Shown here piece after piece: positions 8,590-16,212 of a stretch of DNA of 43,482 nucleotides. Source of the DNA: Bacteroidetes bacterium RIFCSPLOWO2_12_FULL_35_15 (GTDB lineage: Bacteria > Bacteroidota > Bacteroidia > 2-12-FULL-35-15); the NCBI GenBank assembly GCA_001769385.1, contig MEPB01000009.1, positions 1 through 43,482 on the forward strand. Reading direction: 5' to 3'. The position numbers were made by a program, and so were the translations under genes. The notes under the pieces were generated by a model. The model was not told where the DNA came from, did no database searches, and worked only from the letters and a program-made list of their open reading frames with translations. How positions within the stretch are numbered: the stretch's first letter is position 1; each line of letters opens with the position of its first letter.

Positions 8590-9369
8590 ATGAAAAATTT
8601 AATAAAAATTCGCAAGTCAATAATCTACTTATCATTGCTCACAACAGTTTATGTAATATGCTCTGCTCATTTCATTTGGACAGAAACATCTGGCATTGCA
8701 ACAGTGGGTAAAGAGCATTTAGTTAATCTCTTTTTTGGAGAAATAAATTTTAACCAATTTGAAATAAGTGGTGGAAGGTTAGATGAAATGGATGGATTGA
8801 AATCCATTTGCATCAATCCAAAAAATTCGGAAAAAGAATTACAGTTGGTAAAACAAAAGGACAGATTTACGACAAAATTTACTCCCGAAGAAGCAGGAGT
8901 TTATCACGTTTTAACAAGCAATACAGTTGCCAAGGTAATGGATTTGAGAAAATCAGGTTTAGGAATTGTTAAGCCAATGTATTACGCTCGTCAAATTGTT
9001 TTTTGTCCTGACAAAACAAATTCAGATATTCTGAAAACTTCAACGATTAAACCGTACTTTGATTTAGATTTAATTCCTGAGTACAGTAATTCCAAACTAA
9101 ATACTTTTTCCGTTAATCAACCCATAAACTTTTATGCATACTTCAAAAAAGCAGGCGTAAAAGGAGGAAAAATATTTGCGCATGCTCCTAATGGATGGTC
9201 CAAAGAAATTGATGCAAACGAAAAAGGACTCTGCTCCTTCACACCACTTTGGGAAGGGCAATATGTTATTGATTGGGTTTATACCGAAAACTCAACAGGA
9301 ACTTACCAGGAAAAACAATTTGAATTTATCAGACACAGAGCAGTTCTGACAATCAATGTAGTGAAGTGA
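8590..9369 (+). CDS. DUF4198-like exported protein
   Basis: 259 residues with an N-terminal hydrophobic segment (about 9-26, IIYLSLLTTVYVICSAH). The mature start HFIWTETSGIATVGKEHLVNLFFGE is the hallmark of DUF4198 (..AHfxW......G....v.l.FGE), and the C-terminal half has an Ig-like TPLWEGQYVIDWVY. DUF4198 proteins are periplasmic or lipid-anchored, often encoded beside TonB receptors and metal transporters, and are thought to help handle nickel, cobalt or iron; a mechanism is not established. His-27-like residues at the mature N-terminus could coordinate metal, as in related copper- and metal-binding Ig folds (inference). It sits between the receptor and the PepSY gene, and its stop overlaps the next start. 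Confidence 0.78.
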   Translation: MKNLIKIRKSIIYLSLLTTVYVICSAHFIWTETSGIATVGKEHLVNLFFGEINFNQFEISGGRLDEMDGLKSICINPKNSEKELQLVKQKDRFTTKFTPEEAGVYHVLTSNTVAKVMDLRKSGLGIVKPMYYARQIVFCPDKTNSDILKTSTIKPYFDLDLIPEYSNSKLNTFSVNQPINFYAYFKKAGVKGGKIFAHAPNGWSKEIDANEKGLCSFTPLWEGQYVIDWVYTENSTGTYQEKQFEFIRHRAVLTINVVK

Positions 9370-10061
9370 AAGGAAAGATAAATCCTTACAAAGCGCATCG
9401 GCTAATTGGATTGATTTTTCTTCCATTTTTAATTGTATCCGTACTTACGGGTTTTTTTAGAGCAAATCATCAATGGTTTTGGAAAGAGGATTATAAAAAA
9501 ATTAAAAACCCCAGTTACGATTATAAAATAAAAACTCCTGAAATAGCTATTGACAGTGTTTTTGTGATTTTAAGAAATACATATGGAGAAAACATTTCGG
9601 TATCTGAAATAAAACTAAAAAATGAAATAGGGAAATTATTTTATGATGTTAAAATAAAAAATCATTTACCAGTTTTAGTTGCTGCAGATAAAGGGAAAAT
9701 TGTAAGCCCGATTTCAATTGAATTAGCAAAAGAAATAGCAGGGCAATATGTAAAACAAGAATTAAAGTTTAAAACAATTTATGCTGACGATAATTATAAA
9801 ACAAGAAAAGACAAAAAGAAAAGACCTGTTTTCATTGCTGAATATGATGATCCGCTTCACACAAAAATTTATATTGATAAAAACAATGGAGAAATTGAAG
9901 AAGAAACGGACGATAATTTACAATTCGGATTTTGGATGGTAAAACTCCATGATTATGATTTTTTGGGAGCCAAACGATTCAATTTAAGTTTTGTTGGTAT
10001 CGGGCTTTTTATTCTTGGTTTTACAGGACTTTACCTTTGGCTGAAAAAAAACGAAAAGTGA
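9366..10061 (+). CDS. PepSY-associated membrane protein, GTG start
   Basis: 231 residues. Two membrane segments bracket a periplasmic part: about 12-29 (HRLIGLIFLPFLIVSVLTGFF) and about 205-226 (LSFVGIGLFILGFTGLYLWLK), the pattern of PepSY-TM proteins (N-terminal HRxxG with GFF, C-terminal G.Y.W). The periplasmic part has two weak PepSY-like repeats, ending TKIYIDKNNGEIEEETDD. Relatives such as FoxB/PiuB-type proteins reduce or process ferric siderophores at the inner membrane; this one is short and has fewer membrane spans, so electron transfer is only a suggestion. The start is GTG at 9366, overlapping the upstream TGA in GTGA, which implies translational coupling with the DUF4198-like gene. 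Confidence 0.8.
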   Translation: MKGKINPYKAHRLIGLIFLPFLIVSVLTGFFRANHQWFWKEDYKKIKNPSYDYKIKTPEIAIDSVFVILRNTYGENISVSEIKLKNEIGKLFYDVKIKNHLPVLVAADKGKIVSPISIELAKEIAGQYVKQELKFKTIYADDNYKTRKDKKKRPVFIAEYDDPLHTKIYIDKNNGEIEEETDDNLQFGFWMVKLHDYDFLGAKRFNLSFVGIGLFILGFTGLYLWLKKNEK

Positions 10062-10290
10062 TTCAACCATAATGAATCAATAATTTGTCCGGAAATTGTA
10101 AATTTATATAAACGTCTTTCATCTTGATCTTATCTTGGCGTTTAAAATTTCAAAACTATTTTTGGTTTTTTTTAAACAAAACTCAAATTAAGTTATTAAT
10201 TTTTTTATCCATTGATATTTGTGTAAATCCAGGGCAAATTTAATTTTGATGTGCTGAGTTGAACTAAAAACTAATCTTAATCTATAATGT

Positions 10291-10850
10291 GTGTTAAGCA
10301 ATCACTTTGAAAACACCTATTTATCTCATACAGGAGGAATCAACTATCGTCTGCACATAAAAAAATGTCGCTTTAGGGCCGATTAATTTTCAATTTTGCA
10401 AGACTTGATAGTAATCAAAATTTCCCTCAAAGACTTTCTGTTAAAAAAGATTTCAGTAATATACTTCCAGCGGCCACATTCGATTATAAAATGTCGAAAG
10501 AGAAAAATTTTAAAATAGCATACCGGCTTCTACCAATTCACCATCGGTCAAAAGTGAGTGTATTTGATATTCTGAAGCAAATCAATAGTATAAAAAGAAC
10601 GGTGACTGAAACGTATATTGAGGATAGTGAAACCAATGTACTGTCTCAATATTATTTAATTATATTAACATATGGTCTGAAGAATTTCAAAAAGTAGTAC
10701 GAAGTTTTAGATATGTTATCGCAGACGTCCTGATATTTTCTCTTAAAAACGATTCATACCATTTTTGAGACTTTCCAATGCAATTGTTCTCAAATGGATA
10801 ATACACTTCCCGCATTCATGAACTATTTTCTAAATCTAGGGTGTTTTTAG
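10291..10850 (+). pseudogene. Decayed TonB-receptor-like outer-membrane barrel protein (fragments)
   Basis: Three consecutive reading-frame segments read like parts of one large barrel protein of the outer-membrane beta-barrel (OMP_b-brl_3) type. Segment 1 (frame of 10291, to the stop at 10384-10386) gives VLSNHFENTYLSHTGGINYR. Segment 2 (frame of 10377, to the stop at 10695-10697) gives FSNILPAATFDYKMSKEKNF and later LKQINS and YYLIILTYGLKNFKK. Segment 3 (frame of 10694) gives RSFRYVIADVLIFSLKNDSY before stops. The order matches the family layout as I remember it (LSN.FEN.Y, then a LPS..F.YK.SK.KN block, then a LQ.I..SN block and a RYG repeat). Two frameshifts and several stops make it non-functional. 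The signal peptide and plug parts are missing upstream. The short ATG frame at 10491-10697 lies inside segment 2 and is not a separate gene. Confidence 0.6.
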
Positions 10851-10988
10851 GGTATCAAAAAAAATTATTTTACTAATCAAAGAGAGATCAACTATTACCA
10901 AGCCGTCTAGAATTATTACTGGCTCAGTTAGATTGAGGAGTATGAACATTAATTACCTTATCTTCCTTCAAAGATTCTTTTTTTTATC

Positions 10989-11639
10989 TTAAAATTTCCC
11001 GATCAATCCAATTCCTAAGTTTACACCATTTGCTTTTAAAGATACTTCTGTGTCCCATGTTTTATTTAAGTTGCTATCATTCAAATTAGAGTATTTTATT
11101 TTTGGATAGTTATATCCCATGAATCCCAAATTAAAAAACATACCCACATGGTCACCAAAATAAATTCGTGGTACTAATGCAATTCCATAACCAAGACCAT
11201 TTGATTTAGCAATGGTTTCAAGCGCATCTTTCGATTGAATACTTAAATAAGAATAACCTAAAGACAAATTTATTGGCATATCGAATCTTTTGGATTTTAT
11301 CAAATGGATATTGAGCACTATGCCGGCATCAATTCCTCTGTGTATTGGTTTGATATGCGAGATAGAATCCTTCTCTTCCAGGAAATTCGAAAAGTTAAAA
11401 CGGGCACCTATTCCCAGCCAATTAGCTACTCCATATTCCAACATAAATGGAAAATGGGAGCCCCCGGCACCGTCAGTGGTATCTTTTGTGAAGCCGGAAG
11501 ATACCTGGTGTATTTTAGTGCCATATAGATCAAGTCCTGCGCCAATGCTTACGGTTACGTTTCCCTTTTCAAAAGCTTTTTGGGCTTTTGAAGAATAAAT
11601 AATGCTTAAGGCTGCGATTGTCAGAATGATTTTTTTCAT
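10989..11639 (-). CDS. Outer-membrane beta-barrel protein, uncharacterised
   Basis: 216 residues with a clear signal peptide (MKKIILTIAALSIIYSSKAQ). The mature part is a run of alternating strands: GNVTVSIGAGLDLYG, FMLEYGVANWLGIGARFNFSNF, GIDAGIVLNIHL, INLSLGYSYLSI, GLGYGIALVPRIYFG, MFFNLGFMGYN and a final strand ending VNLGIGLIGKF with terminal Phe. That layout fits a small eight-stranded porin-like barrel. I do not recognise a specific function. It is divergent from fmt, with about 125 bases between the two starts. A -10-like TAGTTTTC lies upstream on the minus strand, one base from the Bacteroidota consensus. Confidence 0.75.
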   Translation of the reverse strand: MKKIILTIAALSIIYSSKAQKAFEKGNVTVSIGAGLDLYGTKIHQVSSGFTKDTTDGAGGSHFPFMLEYGVANWLGIGARFNFSNFLEEKDSISHIKPIHRGIDAGIVLNIHLIKSKRFDMPINLSLGYSYLSIQSKDALETIAKSNGLGYGIALVPRIYFGDHVGMFFNLGFMGYNYPKIKYSNLNDSNLNKTWDTEVSLKANGVNLGIGLIGKF

Positions 11640-11735
11640 CTATTTATAATTTATTTTTTAATACAGAAAACTAGGAATATCTAATTTGTAAAAAATAAAA
11701 TTAGAATATTTTTTAATTAAAGCAACATAAAAAAT

Positions 11736-11743
11736 TAGTTTTG
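11736..11743 (+). promoter_or_regulatory. -7 promoter box of fmt
   Basis: TAGTTTTG matches the Bacteroidota consensus TAnnTTTG and lies 20 bases before the fmt ATG. No TTG is present at the expected -33 distance, so support is from one half only. Confidence 0.5.
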
Positions 11744-11763
11744 TAATAATTAAAACAAGAATC

Positions 11764-12729
11764 ATGGATCAGTTGAGAGTAGTATTTATGGGAACACCTG
11801 AATTTGCGGTGCAATCATTGGATATATTAGTAAAAAATAATTACAACATTGTTGGAGTGGTTACTATGCCTGATAAGCCGGCAGGAAGAGGATTACAACT
11901 GCAACAATCAGATGTAAAAAAATATGCATTGGAAAAAGGATTAACAATTCTTCAACCTGAAAAATTAAAAGATGAAAATTTCTTGGAGCAATTGAGGGAA
12001 TTAAAAGCAGATCTGCAAATTGTTGTTGCATTTAGAATGTTACCTGAGGCTGTATGGAACATGCCGCCTTTAGGAACAATCAACCTGCATGGTTCGTTGT
12101 TGCCACAATATAGAGGTGCGGCACCAATCAATTGGGCCATAATAAATGGTGAAAATGAAACAGGCGTTACTACATTTTTTCTGCAACATCAGATCGATAC
12201 CGGGAAAATTATTTTTAGAGAAAAGACTCCGATAGAAGAAAATGATACTGCAGGTATTATACATGACAGGCTTATGAATATTGGTGCGGAGCTTATTTTA
12301 AAAACAATTCGGGCAATTGAAAAAGGCGATTATCCTCAAATTGATCAATCAGAACTTGTTGCTGAAAACGAAGAAATAAAACATGCTCCCAAAATTTTTA
12401 AAGATGATTGTAGAATAAATTGGCAGAGATCTTTGAATGAAATTCATAACTTAATTCGGGGATTGAGTCCATATCCTGCAGCTTTTACCGAATTTTTGTC
12501 TCCCGATGGTAAAATTCATCCGGTAAAGATCTTTATTGAAAGAATTGAAAAAGTAATACATTCCTATTCGGTTCCAAGCATCGTAACAGATTCAAAAAAT
12601 CACTTAAAAATTGCAGTTAAAGGTGGTTATGTGGATATACTTGAGTTGCAAGTTGCCGGAAAAAAGAGATTGTCTGTAACCGAATTTCTGCGCGGATTTC
12701 AGATGAATTCGGAATGGAAAATTAATTAA
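11764..12729 (+). CDS. fmt: Methionyl-tRNA formyltransferase
   Basis: Complete 321-residue enzyme that formylates initiator Met-tRNA with 10-formyl-tetrahydrofolate in the cytoplasm. The N-terminal Rossmann domain starts with RVVFMGTPEFA and includes MPDKPAGRG. The active site is intact: Asn107 and His109 in INLHGSLLPQYRG, and Asp145 in QIDTGKII. The C-terminal OB-like domain starts near 205 with a linker APKIFKDDCRINW, the substrate-side helix HNLIRGLSPYPAAF, and ends LSVTEFLRGFQMN. Length and domain order match the E. coli enzyme (about 315). In many bacteria fmt sits with def or rsm genes, but here it stands alone, divergent from a barrel protein and 255 bases upstream of HU. Confidence 0.97.
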   Translation: MDQLRVVFMGTPEFAVQSLDILVKNNYNIVGVVTMPDKPAGRGLQLQQSDVKKYALEKGLTILQPEKLKDENFLEQLRELKADLQIVVAFRMLPEAVWNMPPLGTINLHGSLLPQYRGAAPINWAIINGENETGVTTFFLQHQIDTGKIIFREKTPIEENDTAGIIHDRLMNIGAELILKTIRAIEKGDYPQIDQSELVAENEEIKHAPKIFKDDCRINWQRSLNEIHNLIRGLSPYPAAFTEFLSPDGKIHPVKIFIERIEKVIHSYSVPSIVTDSKNHLKIAVKGGYVDILELQVAGKKRLSVTEFLRGFQMNSEWKIN

Positions 12730-12912
12730 TAAAAAGCTTATCTAAAACACCTTTGTATAACATCTTGCAGCTAGCCAAAAGTCTGTACGTAAATGATGAA
12801 TATTGATACAAAATAGTTGATCTCTGTAAGGTAATAGTAAGTACCAATACAGACGGAGTTATTAACAAAAACACGACTTATCAACAATATTTTAATTATT
12901 TTGCTCTGAATG

Positions 12913-12942
12913 TTGCATTGTAACTGAATTGTTGTATTTTTG
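12913..12942 (+). promoter_or_regulatory. Bacteroidota-type promoter of the HU gene
   Basis: TTG at 12913-12915, a 19-base spacer and TATTTTTG at 12935-12942 fit the -33/-7 consensus (TTG, N19-21, TAnnTTTG). The ATG follows 41 bases later, leaving an A-rich leader suited to strong expression. Confidence 0.8.
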
Positions 12943-12983
12943 TTTTATAATTAATTAATGTTTAACCCTTAAAAAAAATCAAA

Positions 12984-13259
12984 ATGAACAAAGCAGAATT
13001 AGTTGACTCTATCGCTTCTGAAGCGAAATTAACAAAAGCTGATGCTCAAAGAGCATTAGATGCATTCGTAAACGCTACAACAAAATCACTTAAAAAAGGT
13101 GACAGAGTTGCGTTAGTAGGTTTTGGATCTTTCTCAGTTGCTAAAAGAGCAGCAAGAATTGGCCGTAACCCTCAAACTGGAAAAGCTATTAAAATTGCTG
13201 CTAAAAAAGTAGCTAAATTTAAAGCTGGCGCTGACTTAGCAAAAACTGTTAACAAATAG
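12984..13259 (+). CDS. hup: HU family DNA-binding protein
   Basis: 91-residue nucleoid protein. N-terminal helices ([28 protein letters not shown]) are followed by the beta-arm signature [22 protein letters not shown] with the intercalating Pro in RNPQTG, and a lysine-rich C-terminal helix ([18 protein letters not shown]). It binds and bends DNA as a dimer in the nucleoid. The upstream promoter is consensus, the leader is A-rich, and a strong terminator follows the stop, so it is a single-gene transcript, typical of an abundant protein. Whether it is the HU or the IHF type cannot be decided from sequence alone, but the canonical 90-residue length and RNPQTG favour HU. Confidence 0.96.
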   Translation: MNKAELVDSIASEAKLTKADAQRALDAFVNATTKSLKKGDRVALVGFGSFSVAKRAARIGRNPQTGKAIKIAAKKVAKFKAGADLAKTVNK

Positions 13260-13280
13260 TTTTCAACTAAGCAAAATAAA

Positions 13281-13309
13281 AAAGCCCCGATTTTATCGGG
13301 GCTTTTTTA
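13281..13309 (+). terminator. Intrinsic terminator after HU
   Basis: A 10-bp perfect stem, AAAGCCCCGA (13281-13290) and TCGGGGCTTT (13296-13305), around TTTTA, followed by T-rich sequence. It is 21 bases after the stop. The A-rich left flank means it may also end transcription of the opposing gene at 13332. Confidence 0.93.
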
Positions 13310-13331
13310 TTGCTCAAAATTAAGACACGTT

Positions 13332-14105
13332 CTAAAAGGTGCTCATCGTTTCTCTTTTTGTTATTCTGTTATTTTTATCAAATTCATAGGAAATTCCGGT
13401 GCGTAAAAATAATCCCATTCCTTTTTTTTCATGGATAAGATTGGCTGGAGCATCAAGTATTTTATATCCTCCAAAACCTATACAATTAAACCATCTGAGG
13501 TTTGAGAATAATTCAAATCGAATACCCACACCTGCATAACCTTCGAAAACTCTTAATAAAGTCGGGCTGGGATTGTTTTGAAGTGCAAGTAATTCATTTT
13601 TTTGAGATGTCTGTGACAGCATTGCATTAAATTGGTAAGATCCATTTAAAAAGGTGTAAAGTTCTAAGCGGTCAAAATAATTTGAATCAGTAGGATTTTT
13701 TCCTAAAAGATTTAATTCATAATTTAATTGAAATCCTGAAAAATTCATTTTTTCTTTTTGGATGGTTGGTCCCAATGCAAGGAAACCGATTCTTGAATGA
13801 TATATAATAAGCGGGGTATAATAAACGCCTTGTCCACTCCCGGTTATGGATGAAGTAACTCCAATTGCATAGGTATCGTTATAATCTTCAGTTTCAAGAG
13901 AATCTGATGACCATAATTCAAGGTTATTTATTGAAATACTATCTGATGGATTATTTAAAGGTTGAGCGGTGCAAATAAAATTAAAGGATGGGAAGCATGA
14001 AAAAAACAATATCAAAATCGCTGATAAAGAGATTGTTCTTCTTAAGTATGTTGAGCCGGAGTAATTTGCCTGGCTATTTTCCTCCAAAAGTAATTGTGTT
14101 TTCAT
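13332..14105 (-). CDS. Putative outer-membrane protein, uncharacterised
   Basis: 257 residues, not recognised. A strongly hydrophobic segment at about 29-47 (SLSAILILFFSCFPSFNFICTAQ) reads as a signal peptide, but it is preceded by an unusually long polar stretch of about 28 residues (MKTQLLLEENSQANYSGSTYLRR). That length suggests either a signal anchor or a start farther downstream at a non-ATG codon; no internal ATG exists in the hydrophobic segment. The mature part has alternating strands (LALGPTIQKEKMNFSGFQLNYELNLLG, RLELYTFLNGSYQFN, GYAGVGIRFELFS, GMGLFLRTGISYEF), the pattern of a small outer-membrane barrel. It converges on the HU terminator. Confidence 0.6.
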   Translation of the reverse strand: MKTQLLLEENSQANYSGSTYLRRTISLSAILILFFSCFPSFNFICTAQPLNNPSDSISINNLELWSSDSLETEDYNDTYAIGVTSSITGSGQGVYYTPLIIYHSRIGFLALGPTIQKEKMNFSGFQLNYELNLLGKNPTDSNYFDRLELYTFLNGSYQFNAMLSQTSQKNELLALQNNPSPTLLRVFEGYAGVGIRFELFSNLRWFNCIGFGGYKILDAPANLIHEKKGMGLFLRTGISYEFDKNNRITKRETMSTF

Positions 14106-14312
14106 AATAGGAAAAATTAGTTGTTCTACGGATCAAAGGAAGGAATAGTTCAATTATTTATCAGACCGTATTTACCAAAAAAAAAACAGCTGTAAGTTTT
14201 TACTGCATTATGTTAAATGATCATTTTCAGACAATAAAATGTTTATGACTTCAATCATGTTTATTGGAAAAGGTTTTTTATTTTTAGTAGTTTTACGATC
14301 AAAATTTAAAGG

Positions 14313-15368
14313 ATGTCCAAGCAAAGTAAAATTGAAAATTTCAACCCGAACGATTTGGGTGATGCAAATAATAATATATATGGCCTGCCATTTACTGTTG
14401 AAGAGGCAGAGATTGTAGTTATTCCGGTTCCATGGGAAGTAACAGTATCCTATCGTGGAGGGACAGCATTAGGTCCACAATCTGTTTTTAATTCATCTTT
14501 TCAGGTTGATCTGTTTGATCCGAAAATAAAGGATGCCTGGAAAATTGGAATTGCAATGGAAGAAATTTCGGATAATCTTGCAAGTAGAAACGAAAGTTTA
14601 AGACGTAAATCGGAGGCTTATATCGCGTTACTGGAAGAAGGGGAAGATTTCGAAAGTAATGAAAAGATGCAGGAGACCAGAAAGATTATTAATGAGGAAT
14701 GTCTTAAAATGAATAATTGGGTGAAAGCAAGAGCTCTTTCTTATCTCGAAAAAAATAAACTAATAGCTTTACTTGGAGGCGATCATAGTACACCATTAGG
14801 TTTGATCCAGGCATTAGCAGAAAAAAATAATTCATTCGCTATTTTACAGATCGATGCACATGCTGATTTACGTGATGCTTATGAAGGTTTTGAATTCTCT
14901 CATGCTTCCATTATGTTTAATGCATTAAAAATACCACAGGTTTCTAAACTGGTACAATTGGGCATTCGAGATTATTGTGAAGCGGAGTTTGATCTGATCC
15001 AAAATTCTAATGGTAGAATTGTTACATTCTTTGACAGGGATATTAAACACAAGCAATTAGATGGTGCAACCTGGTCATCAATATGTAACGATGTTATTTC
15101 GCAATTACCTAATGATATTTATTTGAGTTTTGATATTGACGGACTCGACCCAAAGCTTTGTCCCAACACCGGAACGCCAGTGGCAGGAGGATTTGAGTTC
15201 GAACAAATATTAATGTTGATCGAAAAAATAGTAGATTCCGGAAAACGAATCATTGCATTTGATATCAATGAAGTAGCACCGGGTGGTGATGAATGGGATG
15301 CAAATGTAGGTGCTCGTTTATTATACAGGATTGCTAATCTGGTCGCGAAATCAAATAATAGAGTATAA
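14313..15368 (+). CDS. Ureohydrolase (arginase/agmatinase/formimidoylglutamase family)
   Basis: 351-residue cytoplasmic di-manganese hydrolase. All six metal ligands of the family are present: His158 in GGDHST, Asp181, His183 and Asp185 in QIDAHADLR, and Asp274 and Asp276 in SFDIDGLDP. Family members cleave guanidino or formimino groups (arginine, agmatine, formiminoglutamate). The substrate is not obvious; DAHADLR rather than DAHTD is common in the Bacteroidota branch usually annotated agmatinase family. It is longer than typical (about 300-310) because of an extra segment at about 85-135 (SRNESLRRKSEAYIALLEEG...). The ATG at 14313 is followed by a normal N-terminus. It precedes trmH by 66 bases, with no sign of shared function. 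Confidence 0.85.
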   Translation: MSKQSKIENFNPNDLGDANNNIYGLPFTVEEAEIVVIPVPWEVTVSYRGGTALGPQSVFNSSFQVDLFDPKIKDAWKIGIAMEEISDNLASRNESLRRKSEAYIALLEEGEDFESNEKMQETRKIINEECLKMNNWVKARALSYLEKNKLIALLGGDHSTPLGLIQALAEKNNSFAILQIDAHADLRDAYEGFEFSHASIMFNALKIPQVSKLVQLGIRDYCEAEFDLIQNSNGRIVTFFDRDIKHKQLDGATWSSICNDVISQLPNDIYLSFDIDGLDPKLCPNTGTPVAGGFEFEQILMLIEKIVDSGKRIIAFDINEVAPGGDEWDANVGARLLYRIANLVAKSNNRV

Positions 15369-15434
15369 AAAAAATCGAATTTCCTCTGCAAATGAGTGTC
15401 ATGAAAGGACCTTTAAACTTTAAACTTTTCAACT

Positions 15435-16121
15435 TTGAACTTTAATAAGGAGCTTGTAAATTATTTGTCACAATTTGTTTCTGAAACGCGCAGAACAAAA
15501 TTTGATGAAGTATTAAATTTTCGTACGCGCCATATCACTATTGTATTGGAAGATCTTTATCAACCGCATAATGCAAGCGCGGTTTTGCGCTCCTGTGATA
15601 TTTTTGGTATTCAGGATATTCATATCATTGAAAACAAAAATGCCTATACTGTAAATAAGGATATTGCCATGGGGGCTCCCAAATGGTTGAATTTACACAA
15701 ATACAGAAACTCGGAAAATAATACGCTGGAAGCGATAAAAAAATTAAAAGCAAAAGGATATAAGATTGTTGCAACATCGCCAAATAAAAATGATGTGACG
15801 ATAGAAAATTTATCTGTCGAAAAGCCATTAGCCTTATTTTTTGGAACTGAACTAACCGGTATTTCAGAAACCGTTTTGGAGCATGCCGATGAATTTGTAA
15901 AAATTCCAATGTTTGGTTTTACCGAAAGTTTTAATATTTCTGTTTCCGCTGCATTATGCATTCATGCGCTTACTTCAAAACTACACAAATCTGAAATTGA
16001 CTGGCATATTTCCTCTGCCGAAAAAGAGGAGTTACTTCTTACCTGGTTGCGAAAAAGCATTCGTAAAGTCGAATTAATTGAAAAAGATTTTTTTGAAAAG
16101 CAGAAGGAAATGTTATCGTAA
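15435..16121 (+). CDS. trmH: tRNA (guanosine-2'-O-)-methyltransferase TrmH, TTG start
   Basis: 228-residue SPOUT-class methyltransferase. Motif 1 is in ITIVLEDLYQPHNASAVLRSCD, motif 2 in LALFFGTELTGIS, and motif 3 (knotted SAM-binding loop) in KIPMFGFTESFNISVSAALC. It ends with a basic, Glu/Lys-rich helix, as in TrmH, which methylates the 2'-OH of G18 in the tRNA D-loop. No in-frame ATG lies upstream: ATGs at 15392 and 15401 are out of frame. TTG at 15435 gives MNFNKELVNYLSQFVSE, which matches the usual family N-terminus (about 10 residues before the LSQF.. helix), so I keep TTG as the start. Confidence 0.9.
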   Translation: MNFNKELVNYLSQFVSETRRTKFDEVLNFRTRHITIVLEDLYQPHNASAVLRSCDIFGIQDIHIIENKNAYTVNKDIAMGAPKWLNLHKYRNSENNTLEAIKKLKAKGYKIVATSPNKNDVTIENLSVEKPLALFFGTELTGISETVLEHADEFVKIPMFGFTESFNISVSAALCIHALTSKLHKSEIDWHISSAEKEELLLTWLRKSIRKVELIEKDFFEKQKEMLS

Positions 16122-16186
16122 AACGCTTCTGTTTTATGATTAATATCATATTATAAATCAGATATTTACATTCATTTTTTTTTTCA

Positions 16187-16194
16187 TACTTTTG
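16187..16194 (+). promoter_or_regulatory. -7 promoter box of the large repeat protein
   Basis: TACTTTTG at 16187-16194 matches TAnnTTTG and lies 18 bases before the ATG at 16213. It overlaps an in-frame TTG at 16192, which argues against that TTG being the start codon. Confidence 0.5.
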
Positions 16195-16212
16195 GTTATA
16201 AATCAAAAAAAA

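Noticed and set aside
10491-10697. Independent 68-residue gene
   Set aside because: The frame is open well upstream of the ATG and reads as the middle of a decayed barrel receptor, so it is a fragment.
16192-16212. TTG start of the large repeat protein
   Set aside because: The TTG lies within the -7 promoter box; the ATG at 16213 begins the signal peptide.
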